Positions 7,892-15,507 of a stretch of DNA of 25,099 nucleotides are shown in pieces. The position numbers and the translations under genes were made by a program. Numbering within the stretch: position 1 is the first letter of the stretch; each line of letters begins with the position of its first letter. Location of the stretch: assembly GCA_002496845.1 (NCBI GenBank), contig DALQ01000109.1, positions 1-25,099 on the forward strand, written 5' to 3'. The DNA comes from Euryarchaeota archaeon UBA495 (GTDB lineage Archaea; Thermoplasmatota; Poseidoniia; Poseidoniales; Poseidoniaceae). A model generated the notes under the pieces. The model was not told where the DNA came from, searched no databases, and worked only from the letters and a program-made list of their open reading frames with translations.

Positions 7892-7908
7892 CGCCGCTTT
7901 ACGCGGCG
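7892..7908. terminator. Small stem-loop at a convergent gene junction
   Basis: CGCCGC (7892-7897) and GCGGCG (7903-7908) form a six-base G/C stem around a five-base TTTAC loop. It lies between the aminopeptidase stop (7885) and overlaps the last codons of the convergent aminotransferase. The position suits a two-way transcription boundary, but there is no T-tract, and archaeal termination is usually T-rich rather than hairpin-driven, so this may be coincidence. Confidence 0.2.
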
Positions 7909-9455
7909 CTGAAGTGTTCGATGACCTTCCGGGTCATGTCCACGACAAGGCCGACCTCTTCACTGGTCAGGCCAAAGTGAGGCGTGTAACGGAGCGCGTT
8001 ACGCCCTCCGTGAATGATGCCAAGGCCATGCCGTCGGCACCACATCTCGACTTTTTCGTCACCCACCACGGGGAAGCGCTCAGGATCCAGTTCGGCGCAC
8101 ACCAGCAGCCCCGTTCCTTGGACGGAAAGCACGGCATCGGGGTGGTCGGCCATGACGCCTTCCAACCCGGCCACGAGTTCCGCACCACGGGAGCGGATGT
8201 TCTCACGGAGCTCCGGTGTGATGCGGTCGAGCACGGCAATGGCGGTCTCGAGGGCGCGCGGATTGGTCGTCATCGTGTTCCCATAGATGCCCGTGACGTA
8301 CATGTCGGCCACGTCTGCGGTCATGCCGACCACGGACAGGGGGAATTGCCCGGCGTTGATGGCCTTGGACCATGCTTCCATGTCGGGCGCCTCGGCGTCC
8401 TGGAAGCCTTCGTAGTCGACGATGCTGAGGCATCCCTGTCCACGGATGCCGGCCTGCACCGAGTCAATGACCAGCATGCTGCCGTGTTCCTTCGTCAAAC
8501 GGCGTGCTTCGTCGTAGAAGGCACGTTCAACGCAGACGCCAGGTGCGCCTTCGCCCTGCACAGGCTCAATCGCGAGAAGTTCGATGAAGACGCCCTCTTC
8601 GTCGGCTTGGGCAAAGGCGGCCTTCAGGGCCTCGATGTTGTTGGCTGGGATGAGTGCGAGGTTCTCGCGCCCCTGGAAGGTGTTGAGGTTCCTGTCGTAG
8701 CCGTCTTTGCACGAGTGGGAGATCTGAGCTGGGCGGTCCGTGCGTCCGTGGAACGCACGCTCAATGGCCAGCATGCGGGTGGGTTTCCCTTCGTGCCGTC
8801 CACCAGGACCGGTCATGTGCAGAGCGTTCACGTCGCAAATGCGCATGCCAACGGTCATGCCCTCCGAGCCGGAATTCATGCAGATGAAGCGCGCGAAGGG
8901 GCACCCGTCCTCGCGGCTGTGCCCAATTTCGTTGCGCAACCGCTTGATGAAGCGATGCTGGCTGAACGATGGCGTCATCACGTTGGCCATCACGTGGTTG
9001 CCGGCCATGGCGTCGATGACGTCTTGCGGACCATGGCCTGCGCCAAGCATCCCGTAGCCGCCGTTGTCGTGGAGCACGGCACCATGGGCCGTGACGATCC
9101 ATGGGCCACGGGCAGCCAATGCAACGTAGGGGTTCACCGTGGGCGCGGCATAGAAGTTCACGAAACCTGCTTGCAGATCGCGCACCAAGTCTCCCTCGTC
9201 ACGGAAGACCGCTGCTTCGCCCAATTCATGGACCAACGTTTCGAGGCGATGCTCCGCTTCATCGATGGCTTGGAGGAGACGCCCATCGGTCTCAAGGAAG
9301 CGCGAAATGGTTGCGTCATCAAGCCCGGGGGTACCGCTCGGGCCTTGCCGAGCGCGGAGGGCGTGAAGGCGTTGGAGGGCATCGTGCTGCATGGCCGCCG
9401 TGGTCATCAGGTTGGGGACTTCGGGTTCAACCCATGAACTTGACCACGTGACCAT
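7899..9455 (-). CDS. Class III PLP-dependent aminotransferase
   Basis: A 518-residue fold-type I aminotransferase of the ornithine / 4-aminobutyrate / lysine group. The PLP-binding features are a NSGSEG turn (194-199), AFHGRTD (234-240), Asp331 and Gln334 in IDSVQAG, and Schiff-base Lys364 in WSKAINAGQ. The family usually has DEVQTG where this protein has DSVQAG, and LSKALGGG where it has WSKAINAG. It is thus an outlying subgroup, and I cannot name the amino donor. The protein is longer than typical (about 400-450), mostly through a helical N-terminal ~90 residues. The start at ATG 9455 is supported by a TATA-like TATTTCAA (9475-9482) about 25 nt upstream, which implies a leaderless transcript; ATG 9407 is a later alternative. 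It stands alone between two plus-strand operons, so context gives no pathway. Ornithine, lysine or diaminobutyrate are plausible donors. Confidence 0.88.
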   Translation of the reverse strand: MVTWSSSWVEPEVPNLMTTAAMQHDALQRLHALRARQGPSGTPGLDDATISRFLETDGRLLQAIDEAEHRLETLVHELGEAAVFRDEGDLVRDLQAGFVNFYAAPTVNPYVALAARGPWIVTAHGAVLHDNGGYGMLGAGHGPQDVIDAMAGNHVMANVMTPSFSQHRFIKRLRNEIGHSREDGCPFARFICMNSGSEGMTVGMRICDVNALHMTGPGGRHEGKPTRMLAIERAFHGRTDRPAQISHSCKDGYDRNLNTFQGRENLALIPANNIEALKAAFAQADEEGVFIELLAIEPVQGEGAPGVCVERAFYDEARRLTKEHGSMLVIDSVQAGIRGQGCLSIVDYEGFQDAEAPDMEAWSKAINAGQFPLSVVGMTADVADMYVTGIYGNTMTTNPRALETAIAVLDRITPELRENIRSRGAELVAGLEGVMADHPDAVLSVQGTGLLVCAELDPERFPVVGDEKVEMWCRRHGLGIIHGGRNALRYTPHFGLTSEEVGLVVDMTRKVIEHFSAA

Positions 9456-9534
9456 GGCTTCCCTGCGCCATACCTTGAAATACCCCGCCGCGAACGCGAC
9501 TATGAAACCTAAGGTTCACTACTGAGGCGAGCGA
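9456..9534. promoter_or_regulatory. Divergent promoter region between aminotransferase and chaperone block
   Basis: Two A/T patches stand out in an otherwise GC-rich gap. On the minus strand TATTTCAA (9475-9482) sits about 25 nt before the aminotransferase ATG. On the plus strand TATGAAA (9501-9507) sits about 31 nt before the small heat-shock gene, followed by a weak Shine-Dalgarno-like GAGGCG (9524-9529). Both fit archaeal TATA spacing with very short or no leaders. No heat-shock operator was recognised. Confidence 0.45.
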
Positions 9535-10242
9535 ATGGCGAACGGCGACGATTGGGAAGAGCGACTCATGGAGCAACTCCTGCAGATGTTGGCCACCTTC
9601 GGCATCGAGTTCGATCGGGACGACCTTGACCGAATGATGGACCTGTTCCGCAACCATCTGGAAAAGATGGGGCTTGATTTGGAGAAAGCCAACGGTGACG
9701 TTCGCTTCAACCTCGACATGGAAGAGTTGGGCCGCTTGTTCCAGAACGGAGGAGGTCTTGAGGACCTCATGCGCGGCTTGGGCCTCGACGTGACCGTTGA
9801 CGCCAAGCAAGTGGAAGTGGACGATGAGGCGCACAACCTCAACCCGGACATCGATTTGCCTGCAAGCGACGTATTCCTCGAGGATTGGAACATGATCATC
9901 ACCCTCGATGTGGCCCGAAAAGCCGACCTTACGGAGGATCAAGTCGAACTTTCTCTCGTTGAGCACGGGCAACAAATCGAGGTGCTCCGACGCACTCAGA
10001 TCACGCCAGTCGCCCGGGTTTCGCTCCCGCATCGTTGCGAAGACGTGGTGGACTGGACCCTCAACAACGGCATTCTGGACATCACGCTTCGGTTGGTGCC
10101 GATGGACGAAGCGCCCACGAACGCTGGCGTCGACGAAGCCTACGACGACGATGAACCCGTGATGGAAGACGGCAGCATCGCCATCGACCTGGCCGACGAT
10201 GACGACGATGACGAAGACGACGGCGGCATTCCCATTCTTTGA
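9535..10242 (+). CDS. Small heat-shock-like protein with alpha-crystallin domain and C-terminal IPI motif
   Basis: Small heat-shock proteins are ATP-independent holdases that pass clients to Hsp70. In this 235-residue protein, residues 1-90 are helical and Met/Leu/Asp-rich, a plausible client-binding arm. Residues ~109-188 read like an alpha-crystallin domain: DVFLEDWNMIITLDVA, then ADLTEDQVELSL, a VSLPHRCE segment and the hallmark-type NNGILDITL (A-x-x-x-N-G-x-L-like). A long acidic linker with runs of Asp (204-229) leads to a terminal GGIPIL, containing the I-x-I motif (IPI, 232-234) that small heat-shock proteins use to dock between dimers. The acidic tail is unusual for the family and recalls p23-like co-chaperones. 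It is followed 20 nt later by dnaK, which supports a chaperone role. The assignment rests on sequence pattern, not on a search. Confidence 0.75.
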   Translation: MANGDDWEERLMEQLLQMLATFGIEFDRDDLDRMMDLFRNHLEKMGLDLEKANGDVRFNLDMEELGRLFQNGGGLEDLMRGLGLDVTVDAKQVEVDDEAHNLNPDIDLPASDVFLEDWNMIITLDVARKADLTEDQVELSLVEHGQQIEVLRRTQITPVARVSLPHRCEDVVDWTLNNGILDITLRLVPMDEAPTNAGVDEAYDDDEPVMEDGSIAIDLADDDDDDEDDGGIPIL

Positions 10243-10250
10243 ACACCTTT

Positions 10251-10255
10251 GGAGG
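10251..10255 (+). promoter_or_regulatory. Ribosome binding site of dnaK
   Basis: A perfect GGAGG lies seven bases before ATG 10263, the clearest Shine-Dalgarno sequence in the window. It fixes the dnaK start at MSNVIG rather than at an upstream in-frame codon at 10239, and suggests that dnaK is translated from an internal site of a transcript shared with the small heat-shock gene. Confidence 0.8.
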
Positions 10256-10262
10256 AACACAC

Positions 10263-12143
10263 ATGAGCAACGTGATCGGCATTGACCTTGGAACAACAAA
10301 CAGCTGCGTCGCCACCATCGAAAACGGCGAAGCTGTGGTGATCGCCAACGCGGAAGGGGCACGCACGACGCCCTCCGTGGTCGCGTTTGCCAAAGACGGA
10401 GGCGAACGTTTGGTCGGTGTGACCGCCAAGCGCCAAGCCGTCACCAACCCAGAACGCACCATGGTTTCCGTTAAGCGGCACATGGGAACGGACTGGTCCA
10501 CCGACGTCGACGACGCATCCTACACGCCGCAAGAAGTCAGCGCATTCATCCTGCAGAAGCTGAAAGCCGATGCAGAAGCCTACCTTGGGCATGAAGTGAC
10601 CAAGGCCGTCATCACGTGCCCTGCATACTTCACCGACGCCCAACGCAAGGCGACCCGCGACGCGGGCCGCATTTCTGGGCTTGAAGTGCTGCGCATCATC
10701 AACGAACCGACCGCAGCAGCCCTTGCGTACGGGGTCGACAAGGACGTCGACCAGACCATCCTTGTCTACGACCTCGGCGGTGGTACCTTCGACGTCTCCG
10801 TGCTCGAAATCTATGACGTGGACGGACAGCCCCAGATCGAAGTGAAGGCCACGGCCGGAAACAACATGCTCGGTGGCGACGATTTCGACGAGACCGTCAT
10901 CGAATGGCTGTTGGCTGAATTCAAGAAAAGCACGGGAATCGACCTTTCTGGCGACACCCAAGCGATGACGCGGTTGAAGGAAGCTGCTGAGAAGGCCAAA
11001 ATCGAACTTTCAGGCACCCAACAGACGCAGATCAGCCTCCCCTTCATCACCATGCGGGACGGCAACCCTGAGCACCTGGACATGAGCCTCGCCAGAAGCA
11101 CCTTCGAGCAACTCACCGCAGGGCTCGTCGAGAAGACGATGGCCCCGACCCGTCAGGCCATCAAGGACGCAGGCCTGAAGGCCAGCGCGATTGACAAGGT
11201 CATCCTCGTGGGCGGTTCAACGCGCATTCCTGCCGTGCAAGAAGCCATCGAGAAGGAAACGGGCAAGTCCCCCTACAGAGGCATCAACCCCGATGAAGCG
11301 GTGGCCCTCGGCGCTGCACTCCAAGCCGGCATCATCGCCGGGGACCAAGGCGTCTCGGACGTGCTCCTGCTCGACGTAACTCCCCTGACCCTGGGCATCG
11401 AGACCCTCGGAGGCGTGACGACCACGATGATCGAGCGCAACACGACCATCCCCACGCGCCGGTCAGAGACGTTCTCGACCGCTACAGACAACCAGCCTGC
11501 GGTGGAAATCCACGTCCTGCAGGGCGAGCGTGAGTTCGCCAAGGACAACGTGACGTTGGGTCAATTCCACCTCGTTGGCCTGCCCCCTGCCCCACGCGGC
11601 ATGCCACAGATTGAGGTCACCTTCGACATCGACGCAAACGGCATCGTCAACGTCAGCGCGAAGGACCTCGGCACCGGCAAGGAACAATCCATCCAAATCG
11701 AGTCCCAGACCTCCCTCAGCGAAGACGAAATCAAGGCGAAAATCGCAGAAGCGGAGGAATTCGCAGAAGCCGACAAGTCCCGCAAGGCCAAGGTCGAACT
11801 GCGCAACACCGCCGATCAGATCGTCTACCAAACCCGCCGAACCCTCGACGAAGCCGGTGACAAGTTGGCTGACGACGACACCTCGGGCGTGCGCACGCAC
11901 CTCGATGAACTCGAAGCGATGGTCCAAGACGATGAGGGCCGCCCCAAGGACGTCGAAGACCTTGACGAAGCCAGCATTCAGGCCAAGGTTGGAGAAATCG
12001 AACAAGCCATGCATGGCATCTCGGCCAAGCTCTACGAAGCCGCTGCTGCCGAAGCGGCCACGGAAGGCGGCGAAGAAGACGGCAACATCTCGGTCGAAGA
12101 CGACGTCGTGGACGCCGATTTCGAGGTCGTCGACGAGGATTGA
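10263..12143 (+). CDS. dnaK: Molecular chaperone DnaK (Hsp70)
   Basis: Hsp70 binds exposed hydrophobic segments in an ATP-controlled cycle with J-protein and GrpE partners. The 626-residue protein has phosphate loop 1 IGIDLGTTNS (5-14), YDLGGGTFDVS, the adenosine-site VGGSTRIPAV, and the DVTPLTLGIET linker leading to the substrate domain. It ends in an acidic tail, VVDADFEVVDED, like bacterial DnaK. The N-terminal quadrant reads SVKRHMGTD then YTPQEVSA without the ~25-residue insertion of Gram-negative and eukaryotic Hsp70, the form shared by archaeal and Gram-positive proteins. Archaeal dnaK genes are generally thought to have come from bacteria. No dnaJ or grpE is adjacent; instead a small heat-shock-like gene precedes and a chaperonin follows after 42 nt. 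Confidence 0.97.
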   Translation: MSNVIGIDLGTTNSCVATIENGEAVVIANAEGARTTPSVVAFAKDGGERLVGVTAKRQAVTNPERTMVSVKRHMGTDWSTDVDDASYTPQEVSAFILQKLKADAEAYLGHEVTKAVITCPAYFTDAQRKATRDAGRISGLEVLRIINEPTAAALAYGVDKDVDQTILVYDLGGGTFDVSVLEIYDVDGQPQIEVKATAGNNMLGGDDFDETVIEWLLAEFKKSTGIDLSGDTQAMTRLKEAAEKAKIELSGTQQTQISLPFITMRDGNPEHLDMSLARSTFEQLTAGLVEKTMAPTRQAIKDAGLKASAIDKVILVGGSTRIPAVQEAIEKETGKSPYRGINPDEAVALGAALQAGIIAGDQGVSDVLLLDVTPLTLGIETLGGVTTTMIERNTTIPTRRSETFSTATDNQPAVEIHVLQGEREFAKDNVTLGQFHLVGLPPAPRGMPQIEVTFDIDANGIVNVSAKDLGTGKEQSIQIESQTSLSEDEIKAKIAEAEEFAEADKSRKAKVELRNTADQIVYQTRRTLDEAGDKLADDDTSGVRTHLDELEAMVQDDEGRPKDVEDLDEASIQAKVGEIEQAMHGISAKLYEAAAAEAATEGGEEDGNISVEDDVVDADFEVVDED

Positions 12144-12185
12144 ACCTGACGCACGGTTGAAGACGTGCCTCCCGGTGGCCACGCC

Positions 12186-13802
12186 ATGGCCGAAGCCCCG
12201 GTGCTCGAAGACACCGAGCGCACGACGGGTCGCGTCGCGCTTCGCAAAAACATCGCAGCGGCGATGGCCCTGTCTGGTGCAGTGCGCAGCACCCTTGGCC
12301 CAAAGGGCCTAGACAAGTTGCTCCTTGACGACGAAGGCCGCACTTTGGTGACCAACGACGGCGTCACCGTCCTTGAGACGGCCCGCGTGGAACATCCCGT
12401 TGCGCGCATGCTCATCGATGCCTCGTCAGCCCAAGACCGCGCCGCACGCGACGGCACCACGTCCGCGGTCGTCATCGCCGCGGAACTGCTGCGAAACGCA
12501 TGGCATCTCGTCTTGCAGGGGGTCCATCCCAGCACCATCGTTCGTGGGTATCGCATCGCCGAGATCGAAGCGATGACGCACCTCGAATCCATCGCCTTCG
12601 AAGGCAATGAGGACGACCTTGTCACTGCGGTTCGTTCAAGCCTTGCAGGCAAAGCCAGCCGAGGCGTGCAAACGCGGCTCGCAGATTTGGCCATGGAAGC
12701 CGCCCGCTGCGTTGAGCGGACGGTGGACGGAAACCATGAGGTGGACCCGACGCGCGTATCGAAGATCATCGCCGTTGGCCGGCCGGCCACGGATTCTGAA
12801 ATTGTCGAGGGACTTGTGCTGCAGAAGCGGCGCGCACACCCCGAGATGATTCGTTTGGTGGAGAACGACACGATCGCCCTGCTTGACGGCGCTCTTGAAC
12901 GACGGAACATGCGCGGCGACGTCACCTTTCAAGCCACCAGCCCGGACGTGTTGGAAGCGCTGAGGCGACGCGAAATCAGCCGCCTTCTGGAAGACGTCGA
13001 GGCCGTTGCGGCCGCAGGCGTGAAGGTCCTCGCGGTTTCAGGCGCCATCGACGACGAGGCACACCGTAGGTTGCTGGACCTTGAAATCCAAGCCTTCCGC
13101 CGCGTTCCAAGCAACGACCTCGATCTCCTGGCCCTTGCCACCGGCGCAACGGTCCTTCACCACGTGGACGCCCTGCGTGCCGAAGCCTGCGGTACCGTTC
13201 TGGAGAGCCGGTCTCACCTGATTGGCGATCTGCATCATTGGACCGTTCGCGGCGAAGGGACGGCAGCCACCCTCATTGCCCGTGGGAGCGGCGATGAAAT
13301 CGCAGAGGAAACGTCCCGTTGTTTCGACGACGCGCTCGGTGTGGCAGCCCATTTGCGAAAGGACCGGCGCTTGCTGGTAGGCGGTGGCGCAAGTCACGTT
13401 CACCTTGCCCGCCACCTTCGGCGTGTGGCTGAAGCCACGCCCGGGCGTGAGCAGTTGGCCATCGAAGCATTCGCCGACGCCCTCGAAGTCATTCCTCGTG
13501 CGCTGGCGGAAAACGCCGGCCTCGACCCCATCGATGCCCTGCTCGACGTGACCGCTGCCCAAGCCGAGGCCGACGACGGCGGTGCGCGGATTGGTCTTCA
13601 TCTTGACAAGCGCGAGCCCACCGATCTGGGTGAGGCAGGGGTGCTCGAACCGCTGAGCGTGATCAAGCCCACCGTCAGTGGGGCGACCGAAGCCGCCTGT
13701 GCGGTGTTGCGCATCGACGACGTGCTCTGGGCCCGGCTTGAAGCACAGATTCCGGACGACATTCAGGCGCAATTGGACGCCATGGGCGGTCAGGACGACT
13801 GA
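12186..13802 (+). CDS. Group II chaperonin (thermosome) subunit, divergent
   Basis: Thermosome subunits build a double-ring cage with a built-in lid. At 538 residues the length is normal. Conserved parts are GAVRSTLGPKGLDKLL (31-46), TNDGVTVLE, the ATP site DGTT (89-92), VVGG-type GGGA (399-402), EQLAIEAFADALEVIPR and AENAGLDPIDALLDV in the C-terminal equatorial domain, and Asp382 in DDALG. Several normally fixed positions differ: the ATP motif is RDGTT rather than GDGTT (Arg88), the stretch before it is DRAA rather than D-E-V-G-like, and GGGASHVHL replaces GGGA.E.EL. The C-terminus lacks the Gly-Gly-Met tail and ends AMGGQDD. This suggests a diverged paralogue with altered ATPase or ring partners. 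ATG 12186 starts at MAEAPVLED, as in other thermosomes. Confidence 0.93.
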   Translation: MAEAPVLEDTERTTGRVALRKNIAAAMALSGAVRSTLGPKGLDKLLLDDEGRTLVTNDGVTVLETARVEHPVARMLIDASSAQDRAARDGTTSAVVIAAELLRNAWHLVLQGVHPSTIVRGYRIAEIEAMTHLESIAFEGNEDDLVTAVRSSLAGKASRGVQTRLADLAMEAARCVERTVDGNHEVDPTRVSKIIAVGRPATDSEIVEGLVLQKRRAHPEMIRLVENDTIALLDGALERRNMRGDVTFQATSPDVLEALRRREISRLLEDVEAVAAAGVKVLAVSGAIDDEAHRRLLDLEIQAFRRVPSNDLDLLALATGATVLHHVDALRAEACGTVLESRSHLIGDLHHWTVRGEGTAATLIARGSGDEIAEETSRCFDDALGVAAHLRKDRRLLVGGGASHVHLARHLRRVAEATPGREQLAIEAFADALEVIPRALAENAGLDPIDALLDVTAAQAEADDGGARIGLHLDKREPTDLGEAGVLEPLSVIKPTVSGATEAACAVLRIDDVLWARLEAQIPDDIQAQLDAMGGQDD

Positions 13803-13852
13803 TTGGGGCTCCTCCTTCAACCGTCGAAATCCGCCTTGAATCCACACGAGCG

Positions 13853-13897
13853 TTAAAATGCCGTCCGACTGCCCGACGCCTGTGACTTCCAAGGAAG
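13853..13897 (+). promoter_or_regulatory. Putative promoter and ribosome binding site of the HMG-CoA synthase gene
   Basis: TTAAAA (13853-13858) is the only A/T patch in the 100-nt gap after the thermosome gene and lies about 45 nt before ATG 13903. With archaeal spacing it would start transcription near 13880 and leave a leader of some 20 nt holding AAGGAAG (13891-13897), a Shine-Dalgarno-like match six bases from the start. This supports ATG 13903 over the in-frame ATG 13858, which overlaps the TATA patch. Confidence 0.45.
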
Positions 13898-13902
13898 AAG
13901 CC

Positions 13903-15444
13903 ATGTCCGTCGGCATCGACGACCTCGCCATTCACGTTCCGCGTCTGTATTTGGACATGCGCGAATTTGCTGAACTGCGCGAAGCAGACTACGACAAACT
14001 GAACAAGGGCCTGGGCCTTTCAGCCATGGCGATTCCAGACGTCCACGAAGACACGGCGACCATGGGGGCCATGGCCGTCATGCGGCTGATTGACCGCAAC
14101 GGTCTCGACCCGCGAGGCATCGGTCGCCTGTACCTCGGGACCGAATCCGCCCTCGACGGTGCCAAGCCTACGGCCACCTACATCGTGGACATGCTCACGC
14201 AACGTTACGCTGCACGCTACGGCGTGGACTGTTTCCAGAACTGCGACGTGGTCGACATGACCTTCGCGTGCATTGGTGCCGTGGACGCCCTGCACACCAC
14301 CTTGGACTGGTGTGCCCGCAGCACAGACGGCGACGAGCGAATCGGCATTGTCGTGTACGCTGACAACGCGAAGTACGAGCTCGGATCACCTGGCGAATAC
14401 ACGCAGGGAGCCGGTGGTGGCGCACTTCTCATCCGCCGCAACCCACGCTTGCTCGTGATTCCAGATTGCTGGGGCATCTCCACCAGCCCTGCACACGATT
14501 TCTTCAAGCCGCGCCGAGAGATGAGCCTCAGGGCCGTCATGGGTGACGTGCTTGATTTGGCCCGGGAAACCGGCGCGAACCTGAAGGAAGGCATCCTCGA
14601 TCGCATGGTCCGCCATTTGCCGGGTTCGGCCCTGCGCAGGCTCGGCATCTTCGCCCACGGCGAAGAGCGTATCAGCATCCATCGAGACGAGCCCGTGTTC
14701 GACGGCCAATACTCCAACCGCTGCTACCAAAACGCCGTCCGTGATGCGTTCACGGATTTCCAAAGGCGTGCAGCCCGGTCCGGCCGCTACACGCACGACG
14801 AGGACGAACGGTTCACCGAGCAATGGGAGCGGATCATCATGCATCTTCCCTACGCGTTCCAAGCCAAGCGCATGTTCCCCGCCGTGTTCCACCGCGACCG
14901 CGAGGGCACCGCCATGTGGGACGACGTGGAAGCGATCGTCGGAACCCCTCCCGAACGCGAAGAGGATCAAGACGAAGCCGCGTGGGAGAAGGCCATGGAC
15001 CAATACCGTCGGGCCATCTCGAAGACCGAAGCCTACGTCGCCTTCCACCGAGACCGGATCGAGAAGGGGCAGCGCGCCAGCAGCCTGATTGGAAACCAAT
15101 ACACTGGAAGCATCTTCCTCGCCCTGATGTCCACGTTTGAATCGGACTTGGAAGACAACACCAACCTCGATGGCGTTCGCTTCGGGCTTTGCGGCTACGG
15201 ATCCGGAGCCAAGGCGAAGGTGTTCGAGGGCGTGGTGAGCCCGAACTGGCGCGAAGTCGTGTCCCGATGGAACTTGTTCGAGCGTCTGGCTGGCCGTGTG
15301 GCCATCGACGCCGTGGTCTACGAAGAACTCCACAAAGGCGTCCGAGAGGACTCCGTTGTTCCCCCGAACGGAGAATTCGTTCGCTCGGAAGAAGAGGAAA
15401 GCGACCTCGAAGGAGCGCGCCGATACTCTTGGATTTCCGCGTGA
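13903..15444 (+). CDS. mvaS: Hydroxymethylglutaryl-CoA synthase, eukaryote/bacteria-like form with an insertion
   Basis: The enzyme condenses acetyl-CoA with acetoacetyl-CoA to HMG-CoA, the mevalonate-pathway step that leads to archaeal isoprenoid lipids. The catalytic triad is visible: Glu81 in LGTESALD, Cys123 in TFACIGAVDAL (acyl-enzyme) and His314 in MHLPYAFQAKRM. GYGSGAKAKVFEG near the C-terminus is the usual glycine-rich loop. Compared with the ~390-residue bacterial enzymes this one has 513 residues. A large part of the excess is a segment between the AHDFFKP motif (197-203) and EPVFDGQYSN (from 263), about 55-60 residues that human and bacterial enzymes lack; another charged, helical stretch lies around 345-375. 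The protein resembles the eukaryotic and bacterial type rather than the ~350-residue methanogen type that sits next to a thiolase and a DUF35 gene. Neither partner is nearby. Confidence 0.9.
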   Translation: MSVGIDDLAIHVPRLYLDMREFAELREADYDKLNKGLGLSAMAIPDVHEDTATMGAMAVMRLIDRNGLDPRGIGRLYLGTESALDGAKPTATYIVDMLTQRYAARYGVDCFQNCDVVDMTFACIGAVDALHTTLDWCARSTDGDERIGIVVYADNAKYELGSPGEYTQGAGGGALLIRRNPRLLVIPDCWGISTSPAHDFFKPRREMSLRAVMGDVLDLARETGANLKEGILDRMVRHLPGSALRRLGIFAHGEERISIHRDEPVFDGQYSNRCYQNAVRDAFTDFQRRAARSGRYTHDEDERFTEQWERIIMHLPYAFQAKRMFPAVFHRDREGTAMWDDVEAIVGTPPEREEDQDEAAWEKAMDQYRRAISKTEAYVAFHRDRIEKGQRASSLIGNQYTGSIFLALMSTFESDLEDNTNLDGVRFGLCGYGSGAKAKVFEGVVSPNWREVVSRWNLFERLAGRVAIDAVVYEELHKGVREDSVVPPNGEFVRSEEEESDLEGARRYSWISA

Positions 15445-15507
15445 ACCGCGCAGGTCAAACCTCAAGGGTCGTGGGCCTAAGCCTCCTCCGTGGAAGCACC
15501 GGGCACG

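Noticed and set aside
7914..9437. 507-codon open frame on the plus strand opposite the aminotransferase
   Set aside because: The minus-strand frame has full aminotransferase motifs; the plus-strand translation is a composition artefact rich in His, Val and Gly.
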